NCBI GenBank assembly: GCA_937888905.1
Contig: CALATA010000021.1
Coordinates: forward strand, 186,001 to 250,000
Length of the DNA: 64,000 bases
DNA from: Terrimonas sp937888905
Lineage (GTDB): Bacteria > Bacteroidota > Bacteroidia > Chitinophagales > Chitinophagaceae
Reading direction: 5' to 3'
Part shown: positions 58,534 to 64,000 of the stretch, one piece after another
Layout of the letters: the number at the start of each line of letters is the position of its first letter
Position numbering within the stretch: position 1 is the stretch's first letter
The notes under the pieces: generated by a model
Database searches by the model: none
Told to the model about the DNA's origin: nothing
What the model saw: only the letters and a program-made list of their open reading frames with translations
Made by a program: the position numbers and the translations under genes

Positions 58534-59535
58534 TCAAAGTTCATCTTTATCAACGCCGAGTTTCTGCAGATCCATTCCGAATCCGAGACCTCTTTCGCTG
58601 AGTACTTGTTCGATCTCTGCAAGAGACTTCTGACCGAAGTTGCGGAACTTCATCAGGTCTTCCTGTTCGTATTGAACCAGTTCGCTCAGTGAGTTGATTT
58701 TTGCAGCTTTCAGACAGTTGAAGGCACGAACAGAGAGATCCAGATCTTCGAGCGGAGTCTTCAGCACTTTGCGGAGCTGGAGTGTTTGCTCGTCTACGAG
58801 GTCTTCTTTCTTCTCTTCTTTATTGTCGAAAGTGATGTTTTCGTCGGTGATGATCATGAGGTGCTGGATCAGGATACGGGAAGCTTGCTTCACCGCTTCT
58901 TCCGGATGGATGGTACCATCGGTAGATACTTCCATGATCAGTTTCTCATAGTCGGTGCGTTGTTCCACACGGGTATTCTCGATGCTGTATTTCACGTTTT
59001 TGATCGGCGTGAAGATAGAGTCGATCGCGATGTAACCGATAGGCGCATCTTTGGGTTTGTTTTCCTCTGCAGGAACGTAACCACGACCTTTACCGATAGT
59101 CAGTTCGATATCCATTTTAGCGGAAGAATCGAGTGTGCAGATCAGCAGTTCGGGGTTCATGATCTGGAAGGAATGTGTGCCTTCTCCGATCATGCCGGCA
59201 GTGAATTCAGTTTTATTCTTCAGCGACAGAACGATCTTCTCGTTGGCCACCTCGTGTTCTACGACTTTCTTGAAGCGAACCTGCTTCAGATTGAGGAAAA
59301 TTTCCACAACGTCTTCGCTTACACCTTTCATGGTTGCAAACTCATGGTCAACACCTTCGATCTTTACACCCACGATTGCATAACCTTCCAGGGAACTCAG
59401 CAATACACGACGCAGTGCATTACCGATGGTGACGCCAAAACCAGGCTCCAGCGGACGGAACTCAAACTGAGCTTCGAAATCTGTCGCCTTTTGCAGGATG
59501 ATTTTATCCGGCTTCTGGAAATTCAAAATTGCCAT
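58534..59535 (-). CDS. rpoA: DNA-directed RNA polymerase subunit alpha
   Basis: A 333-residue RNA polymerase alpha subunit. The N-terminal dimerisation domain has LEPGFGVTIGNALRRVLLSSLEGYAIVGVKIEG (in part) and the C-terminal domain has LDLSVRAFNCLKAAKINSLSELV with the DNA/activator-contacting helices. Length and order (after rpsD) are normal for the operon. Confidence 0.98.
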   Translation of the reverse strand: MAILNFQKPDKIILQKATDFEAQFEFRPLEPGFGVTIGNALRRVLLSSLEGYAIVGVKIEGVDHEFATMKGVSEDVVEIFLNLKQVRFKKVVEHEVANEKIVLSLKNKTEFTAGMIGEGTHSFQIMNPELLICTLDSSAKMDIELTIGKGRGYVPAEENKPKDAPIGYIAIDSIFTPIKNVKYSIENTRVEQRTDYEKLIMEVSTDGTIHPEEAVKQASRILIQHLMIITDENITFDNKEEKKEDLVDEQTLQLRKVLKTPLEDLDLSVRAFNCLKAAKINSLSELVQYEQEDLMKFRNFGQKSLAEIEQVLSERGLGFGMDLQKLGVDKDEL

Positions 59536-59602
59536 ATTTCAGATTTAATTTTTAAATGTTGGGAATCGCAGCAAAATGACGGCACGTGGCCGTCAGATGT
59601 TA

Positions 59603-60208
59603 TTACTTGCTGTAAAGTTCTACGATCAGTTGCTCCTTGATGTTTTCAGGAACACTTTCACGCTCTGGATAAGTGATGAAAGTTCCTTTGAGCTCTGTTT
59701 CGTTCCAATCCAGCCAGCTGAATTTAGGGTTCTTACCACGTACCACGCTGGTGATAGAAGTGCGCTCGCGGCTGCCTTCTTTGATGGTGATTACATCACC
59801 GGCTTTCAGTTGGTAGGAAGGAATGTTCACTACCTGGCCGTTTACTTCAACGTGTTTGTGGCTAACCAGCTGACGCGCAGCAGGACGGGAAGGAGCAATA
59901 CCCATGCGGTAGACAGTGTTGTCCAGACGGGCTTCCAGCAACTTGATGAGGTTTTCACCAGTTACGCCTTTACGACGTGATGCCTCTTCAAAAGTTTTGC
60001 GGAATTGCTTTTCCAGAATGCCATAAGTGTACTTCGCTTTCTGCTTTTCACGCAGCTGAAGCGCGTATTCACCCAGGGTTTTACGCTTGCGTTTTTCGCC
60101 ATGCTGGCCGGGAGGATTGCTGTTTTTACCCAACCATTTACCATTGCCCAAAATGGGCTCTCCGAAAATACGGGAAATCTTGGTCTTTGGACCTTTGTAA
60201 CGTGCCAT
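59603..60208 (-). CDS. rpsD: 30S ribosomal protein S4
   Basis: A 201-residue S4, a primary 16S rRNA binder and assembly initiator. It starts MARYKGPKTKISRIFGEPI. The S4 RNA-binding domain RLDNTVYRMGIAPSRPAARQLVSHKHVEVNG... is intact. The N-terminal zinc cysteines of some S4 proteins are absent. S4 often autoregulates its operon; no pseudoknot was identified here. Confidence 0.98.
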   Translation of the reverse strand: MARYKGPKTKISRIFGEPILGNGKWLGKNSNPPGQHGEKRKRKTLGEYALQLREKQKAKYTYGILEKQFRKTFEEASRRKGVTGENLIKLLEARLDNTVYRMGIAPSRPAARQLVSHKHVEVNGQVVNIPSYQLKAGDVITIKEGSRERTSITSVVRGKNPKFSWLDWNETELKGTFITYPERESVPENIKEQLIVELYSK

Positions 60209-60210
60209 AG

Positions 60211-60405
60211 TAGTTGTTCATTTAAGCTTTTTTAGAAACCGGTGCAACGATCAGTAAAAAGCTTTTAAAAAATCAATCGTACACCCTTTGTTGGAAATGA
60301 AACCAAACCTGGCTCAAATATGTCTTGAGTAATAAGTGATAAGTAGTAAGTTTTAAGTATCGGTTCCAAGAACTTATTACTTATAACTTAAGACTTACTA
60401 CTTTC
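60211..60405. repeat. TAAGTTATAAGT-type repeats between rpsK and rpsD
   Basis: About 80 bases near 60322-60402 consist of AATAAGTGATAAGTAGTAAG- and complementary ACTTATTACTTATAAC-like words that could form a long imperfect hairpin. The central part CGGTTCCAAGAACTTAT includes GTTCCAAGAAC. The rest of the gap is unremarkable. It lies within an operon normally tightly packed. Confidence 0.7.
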
Positions 60406-60810
60406 TTACACTCTTCTTTTCTTGGGGGGACGGCAGCCATTGTGTGGCAGCGGAGTTACGTCCTTGATCATTACGATCTCGATGCCTGACTGAGACAGCG
60501 AGCGGATAGAGCTTTCGCGACCGGCACCGGGGCCTTTCACGTAAACGTCTACACGCTTCAGACCAGCATCAAATGCAGTTTTAGCTGCATCGTTAGCGGC
60601 CATCTGAGCGGCATAAGGAGTGTTTTTCTTGGAACCTTTGAAGCCCATTTTACCGGCGCTGCTCCAGGAAATAACCTGACCATTTTTGTTGGTCAGTGAA
60701 ATAATGATGTTGTTGAAAGTAGCAGAGATATGTGCATCGCCGTAAGCGTCCACTTTCACTACTCTTTTCTTGGCAGCGGCTTTCGCGCTGTTCTGTTGTG
60801 CTTTTGCCAT
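60406..60810 (-). CDS. rpsK: 30S ribosomal protein S11
   Basis: A 134-residue S11 with DAHISATFNNIIISLTNKNGQVISWSSAGKMGFKG... (here in part) and the C-terminal VTPLPHNGCRPPKKRRV. It sits on the platform of the 30S subunit. Order rpsM-rpsK-rpsD is canonical. Confidence 0.98.
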   Translation of the reverse strand: MAKAQQNSAKAAAKKRVVKVDAYGDAHISATFNNIIISLTNKNGQVISWSSAGKMGFKGSKKNTPYAAQMAANDAAKTAFDAGLKRVDVYVKGPGAGRESSIRSLSQSGIEIVMIKDVTPLPHNGCRPPKKRRV

Positions 60811-60982
60811 TTTTGTTTTTTGGAGGTAATCTTCTGTTTATTTCACTGATGATTTTCGTCATCAGCCCGGACCAATCCTGCTCCCGCACCATTGGGCATC
60901 CGAATCCAGTCCGTAAAAAGGTGCTATATCTAAACAGCAATTGGCAGTAATGCAAACGCATACTGCCAATCACTTATTTGGA

Positions 60983-61363
60983 TTACTTCTTTGTAGCCTT
61001 CTTCTTACCGGCAACTGTCTTACGCTTGCCCTTACGTGTACGGCTGTTGGTTTTGGTACGCTGACCACGAACCGGCAGTCCTCTGCGGTGGCGCAGACCA
61101 CGGTAGCAGGCGATATCCAGCAAACGCTTGATGCTCATCTGTACCTCAGAACGCAACTGACCTTCAACCTTCAGCTCTTCCGTAATGGTTGTACGGATAG
61201 CATTCAGATCATCGTCATTCCACTCATTTACTTTCTTGTCGCGACTGATATTGTGCTTGTCAAGAATGTATTTGGCAGTAGCGGGTCCGATACCGTAGAT
61301 GTACGTCAGACCGATTTCGCCTCTTTTGTTTTTTGGTAAGTCAACACCGGCAATACGAGCCAT
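60983..61363 (-). CDS. rpsM: 30S ribosomal protein S13
   Basis: A 126-residue S13 (MARIAGVDLPKNKRGEIGLT; CYRGLRHRRGLPVRGQRTKT) with a Lys/Arg-rich tail. It contacts the 50S subunit and P-site tRNA. rpsK follows after 172 bases, an unusually long gap that holds no gene. Confidence 0.98.
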   Translation of the reverse strand: MARIAGVDLPKNKRGEIGLTYIYGIGPATAKYILDKHNISRDKKVNEWNDDDLNAIRTTITEELKVEGQLRSEVQMSIKRLLDIACYRGLRHRRGLPVRGQRTKTNSRTRKGKRKTVAGKKKATKK

Positions 61364-61466
61364 AGTCTATTTGTTGTTTGTTGTTAGTTTAATTAATCCC
61401 GGAAAGTCGTCCGTCCGAAAGTCTTTTCACACAGACCTTCCGTAATTGCAGACACAACCGGTCATC

Positions 61467-61583
61467 TTAGCCCTGACGCTGCTTGAAGCGTGGGTTCTTC
61501 TTGTTAATAATGTACAGCTTGCCTTTACGACGTACGATCTTGCAGTCTGCACTTCTTTTTTTGATGGATGCTCTTACTTTCAT
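61467..61583 (-). CDS. rpmJ: 50S ribosomal protein L36, zinc-free form
   Basis: A 38-residue L36 beginning MKVRASIKKRSADCKIVRRK and ending FKQRQG. Only one of the four zinc ligands of the classical C-x2-C-x12-C-x4-H L36 remains (Cys14), so this is the zinc-independent type. It lies between infA (8 bases upstream) and rpsM and is easily missed because of its size. Confidence 0.95.
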   Translation of the reverse strand: MKVRASIKKRSADCKIVRRKGKLYIINKKNPRFKQRQG

Positions 61584-61591
61584 GACTCAAA

Positions 61592-61810
61592 TTATTTGTA
61601 TCTGAAGTTGATTCTTCCTCTTGTCAGATCATATGGCGACAACTCGACGCCCACTTTATCACCTGGCAGGATCCGGATATAGTGCATACGCATCTTACCG
61701 GAAATCGTCGCCACGATCTCATGGCCGTTCTCCAGCTTCACCCTGAACATTGCGTTCGAAAGGGCTTCGAGGATCACACCATCTTGTTTTATAAGGGCTT
61801 GTTTAGACAT
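61592..61810 (-). CDS. infA: Translation initiation factor IF-1
   Basis: A 72-residue S1/OB-fold protein (IKQDGVILEALSNAMFRVKLENGHEI; ISGKMRMHYIRILPGDKVGVELSPYDLTRGRI) binding the ribosomal A site with IF-2 and IF-3. It is the first gene of this run, behind an exact TANNTTTG element, so a transcript may begin here. Confidence 0.97.
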   Translation of the reverse strand: MSKQALIKQDGVILEALSNAMFRVKLENGHEIVATISGKMRMHYIRILPGDKVGVELSPYDLTRGRINFRYK

Positions 61811-61826
61811 ATGATTTTTAGGGCTG

Positions 61827-61834
61827 CAAAGATA
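61827..61834 (-). promoter_or_regulatory. -7 element upstream of infA
   Basis: The minus strand reads TATCTTTG, an exact TANNTTTG match, 17 bases before the infA ATG. It suggests that the infA-to-rplQ genes form their own transcript here. No clear -33 TTTG was seen. Confidence 0.55.
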
Positions 61835-61850
61835 TGACTATATAGATAAA

Positions 61851-61885
61851 AAAAGAAATAACCCGGACTCTTTTTCCGGGTTATT
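61851..61885 (-). terminator. Intrinsic terminator of the 133-residue protein gene
   Basis: AATAACCCGGA / TCCGGGTTATT, an 11-bp stem. On the minus strand it is followed by a T-rich tail. It lies 39 bases after the stop of the gene upstream and separates it from infA. Confidence 0.85.
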
Positions 61886-61923
61886 CCACAAATGTAAGAC
61901 TTTTTGCGATAATTTAATCAAAA

Positions 61924-62325
61924 TCAGGCGTGTACGAGATCCAGCGGAACCTTCGTCATCTGCATATGAAGGTTCTGCAGCTCGTGCACCGACAACGGAC
62001 GGGAGAAATGACGCTTGTCTTCGCGGTACCACATCTCTACATTGGAAAAGTCATCCTTTACCGGGGTCACCAGCCGGAAAGGCCCTTTCAGGTACTTCAT
62101 CCCCGCCCCCAAAGGCTCCTTTTCAAAACCCAGCCGCCCCAACTGCACTTCATCCAGCGGAATGGCAAATAACTTGTCCGGCGCAAACCAGAATTCCTGA
62201 ATTCCATTGTCTATCAAAACCTTGTGGTCGTCGTTGCTTACGCGAACCACTATTCCCTGCCGATCTACGCCCTCATCATCCACCTTCACCAGATCACCGG
62301 CTTTCATTTCGGATAACTTTACCAT
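61924..62325 (-). CDS. Conserved protein of unknown function
   Basis: A 133-residue soluble protein. The N-terminal 50 residues (MKAGDLVKVDDEGVDRQGIVVRVSNDDHKVLID) resemble an SH3- or KOW-like small beta-barrel. The C-terminal half contains VEMWYREDKRHFSRPLSVHELQNLH. I recall similar proteins in Bacteroidota but no function. It has its own terminator and lies between hmgA and the ribosomal operon. Confidence 0.7.
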   Translation of the reverse strand: MVKLSEMKAGDLVKVDDEGVDRQGIVVRVSNDDHKVLIDNGIQEFWFAPDKLFAIPLDEVQLGRLGFEKEPLGAGMKYLKGPFRLVTPVKDDFSNVEMWYREDKRHFSRPLSVHELQNLHMQMTKVPLDLVHA

Positions 62326-62409
62326 GGCTTTATCGTTTTTGTTTATCCGAATTTACTGCATTTACGTCAGGTTTCCTGCCCTTTTTTCCACTTTTTTACG
62401 AACGCCCGT

Positions 62410-63567
62410 TCATTCTGCCCAGCTCATCACATACCCTTGGTTTTCAATATCCAATGCTGCCTTGGTCAACATCAGCGGGTGAAAAGTGTCCACCATTACC
62501 GCCAGTTCCTTCGTTTCTTTGGCCCCGATACTTTTCTCCACCGAACCCGGATGCGGCCCGTGCGGAATGCCCGCCGGATGCAAGGTGATCATCCCCCGCG
62601 TTACATTTTTGCGGCTCATGAAATCCCCGTCTACATAATATAGCACCTCGTCACTGTCGATATTGCTGTGATTGTAAGGTGCCGGGATCGCCTGCGGATG
62701 GTAGTCGAACAGGCGGGGACAAAACGAGCACACCACAAAATTGTGGGCTTCGAATGTCTGGTGCACCGGCGGCGGCTGGTGTACCCGGCCAGTGATCGGC
62801 TCAAAGTCATGGATCGAAAAAGCATAGGGATAACAGCAGCCGTCCCAACCGATCACGTCAAACGGATGCGTACCGTAATGCAGGCCATATAACACGCCCT
62901 TTTTCTTGGCGCGGATCAGGAAATCGCCTTTTTCGTCAAAACTCGGCAGATTTTGCGGCGGGCGGATATCACGCTCGCAGTACGGTGAATGCTCCAGCAA
63001 CTGGCCATATTTACTTAAATAGCGCTTTGGATAGCGGATCGGGCTGAACGACTCCACAATGAATAACCGGTTGTTTGCGTCCGCAAATTCGATCTGGTAA
63101 ATGGTACCCCGCGGAATAACCAGGTAATCGCCATAGCTAAAAGGCAACTCTCCGTACATGGTGCGCAATACCCCCTGCCCTTCATGCACGAAAATCATTT
63201 CGTCGGCGTCGGCATTTTTATAGAAATAATCCCGCATACTTTGCTGCGGCGCAGCCAGCACGATATGACAATCGTTGTTCACCAGCACCGGTACACGGCT
63301 TTCGAGGAAATCTGCTTTGGGTTTTACATTGAATCCTTCGAAACTGCGGTGCTGCAACATCCGCTCTTCCGCTATTTCCGGCGCCACACTGACCTGCGGT
63401 TCGGTTTTGATAATCTGCGTGGGCGGATGAATATGGTACAATAAGGAGTAGTCGTTGGAAAAACCTTCGGTAGAGAACAATTGCTCTGAATACAATCCAC
63501 CGTCGGGTTTACGAAACTGGGTATGCCGCTTATGCGGAATGCTGCCCAGTGAATGATAATGAGGCAT
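62410..63567 (-). CDS. hmgA: Homogentisate 1,2-dioxygenase
   Basis: A 385-residue cupin-fold ring-cleaving dioxygenase of tyrosine/phenylalanine breakdown, opening homogentisate to maleylacetoacetate with Fe(II). Iron-ligand candidates are visible in NHSNIDSDEVLYY (His and Glu) and GIPHGPHPGSVEKSIG (His). It is the shorter Bacteroidota form; longer homologues have about 430 residues. Other genes of the pathway are not in the window. The start ATG 63567 gives MPHYHSLGSIPHKRHTQFR. Confidence 0.9.
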   Translation of the reverse strand: MPHYHSLGSIPHKRHTQFRKPDGGLYSEQLFSTEGFSNDYSLLYHIHPPTQIIKTEPQVSVAPEIAEERMLQHRSFEGFNVKPKADFLESRVPVLVNNDCHIVLAAPQQSMRDYFYKNADADEMIFVHEGQGVLRTMYGELPFSYGDYLVIPRGTIYQIEFADANNRLFIVESFSPIRYPKRYLSKYGQLLEHSPYCERDIRPPQNLPSFDEKGDFLIRAKKKGVLYGLHYGTHPFDVIGWDGCCYPYAFSIHDFEPITGRVHQPPPVHQTFEAHNFVVCSFCPRLFDYHPQAIPAPYNHSNIDSDEVLYYVDGDFMSRKNVTRGMITLHPAGIPHGPHPGSVEKSIGAKETKELAVMVDTFHPLMLTKAALDIENQGYVMSWAE

Positions 63568-63667
63568 AAGGGATAATTAAAAATGTGTAAATGTGCCCGC
63601 CCAAGGCGGGGCCATGTGAAAATTAGGGAGTAATAAGTTATAAGTAAAACAGCTATTGACAATTGAC
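63568..63667. repeat. Low-complexity repeats with a GC hairpin upstream of hmgA
   Basis: AATGTGTAAATGTG-like words, a GCCCGCCC-AA-GGCGGGGC hairpin near 63597-63614, then GTAATAAGTTATAAG- and TATTGACAATTGACTTATTG-like words. The same pattern of words plus palindrome occurs at several other gaps. Confidence 0.65.
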
Positions 63668-63766
63668 TTATTGCCCCCGCCGGACGAGTTCCAGCGACAC
63701 CATGAGGAAATAATATTTCCAGCGGCGCTTATCGATGTAGTAGATGAAATTGCGATGGAAAGGCAT
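63668..63766 (-). CDS. Putative 32-residue basic peptide
   Basis: A short frame encoding 32 residues starting MPFHRNFIYYIDKRRWKYYF and ending in VRRGQ: very basic and aromatic. It is preceded on the minus strand by TAACTTTG (63784-63791), an exact -7 element, with TTTA about 17-18 bases further upstream. The size, ATG, stop and promoter are all present, but no homologue can be named. It is divergent from the phosphoesterase gene. It could be a real small protein or chance. Confidence 0.45.
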   Translation of the reverse strand: MPFHRNFIYYIDKRRWKYYFLMVSLELVRRGQ

Positions 63767-63783
63767 GTTCAATCGTTGTCTTT

Positions 63784-63791
63784 CAAAGTTA
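63784..63791 (-). promoter_or_regulatory. -7 element upstream of the 32-residue peptide gene
   Basis: TAACTTTG on the minus strand matches TANNTTTG, 17 bases before the ATG at 63766. A TTTA lies about 18 bases upstream as a weak -33 element. Confidence 0.5.
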
Positions 63792-63828
63792 CGGTTTTCC
63801 GGTAGGACTAAATCGGTATTTTGCCCCC

Positions 63829-64000
63829 ATGAAACGCATAGGACTTATTTCCGATACACATGGTTTTTTAGATGAAAATGTATTCCGGCATTTCGAAGAT
63901 TGTGATGAAATCTGGCATGGTGGCGACTTTGGCAATATCGCACTCGCCGATCAGCTCGCCGCATTCAAACCACTCAAAGGCGTATACGGCAATATCGACG
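63829..64000 (+). CDS. Metallophosphoesterase, YfcE/MJ0936 type (partial)
   Basis: The first 57 codons of a calcineurin-like phosphoesterase: MKRIGLISDTHGFLDE carries the D-x-H metal motif, IWHGGDFGN the G-D motif and GVYGNID the start of the G-N-x-D motif. The rest lies beyond the window end. This small one-domain family hydrolyses phosphodiesters, with unknown natural substrates. Confidence 0.88.
   Translation, partial: MKRIGLISDTHGFLDENVFRHFEDCDEIWHGGDFGNIALADQLAAFKPLKGVYGNID

Noticed and set aside
1..64000. tRNA, rRNA, riboswitch, insertion sequence or prophage genes
   Set aside because: No sequence of these types was recognised on reading both strands; a tRNAscan or Rfam search would be decisive.

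Overview
The window looks like a chromosomal segment of a member of the Bacteroidota, most probably a Chitinophagaceae-like bacterium (inference). The grounds are the gene content (ECF sigma/FecR pair with an STN-domain protein, a TonB-dependent receptor with a carboxypeptidase-like plug extension, DUF6702 next to HupE/UreJ, DUF2807 lipoprotein, short LeuA, zinc-free L36), the lack of Shine-Dalgarno sequences, and several Bacteroidota-type promoters (TTTG, about 19-20 bases, TANNTTTG). No rRNA, tRNA, CRISPR array, insertion sequence or prophage was recognised.

Layout. 1-10 kb: AraC regulator, small methyltransferase, aconitase, PspC-like protein, glmM-type mutase with a cysteine desulfurase, an LTA-synthase-like sulfatase and a 66-residue protein with its own promoter and terminator. 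10-21 kb: PAP2 phosphatase, CBS/HlyC protein, the DUF6702-HupE-M1 peptidase group, SPFH protein with a ribbon-helix-helix protein, esterase, YwqK-like protein, aroQ and carA. 21-31 kb: two small lipoproteins, a TonB receptor, and an ECF sigma - FecR - STN/surface-repeat operon. 31-52 kb: one collinear block for branched-chain amino acid and glutamate synthesis: leuA, leuC, a methyltransferase, leuD, an ABC ATPase, leuB, an attenuator, ilvE, ilvD, ilvB, ilvN, ilvC, ilvA, gltB, gltD. 52-55 kb: an AT-richer islet with a DUF1016 nuclease, a trypsin-like protease and a CHAP-like protein. 55-64 kb: ppc, the end of the ribosomal protein operon (infA-rpmJ-rpsM-rpsK-rpsD-rpoA-rplQ), a conserved hypothetical gene, hmgA and the start of a metallophosphoesterase gene.

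How the central block works: LeuA, LeuCD and LeuB make 2-ketoisocaproate from 2-ketoisovalerate. IlvA, IlvBN, IlvC and IlvD make the Ile and Val keto acids. IlvE transaminates all three with glutamate, which GltBD regenerates. Between leuB and ilvE lies the most striking element: a 33-codon leader peptide gene with nine consecutive Ile/Val codons, followed by an intrinsic terminator and with a competing antiterminator pairing. This is a classical ribosome-mediated attenuator, seen here in a Bacteroidota-like background.

A second theme is the intergenic DNA. Many gaps hold stretches of short near-repeated words (for example TAAGTTATAAGT-, TTTGAATTTTGAC-, ATTGACCATTCACC- and AATTTGATAATTTG-like words) beside perfect palindromes or hairpins. 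Some of these palindromes share a GTGTATACAC centre, and one type lies inside the DUF1016 nuclease coding sequence.
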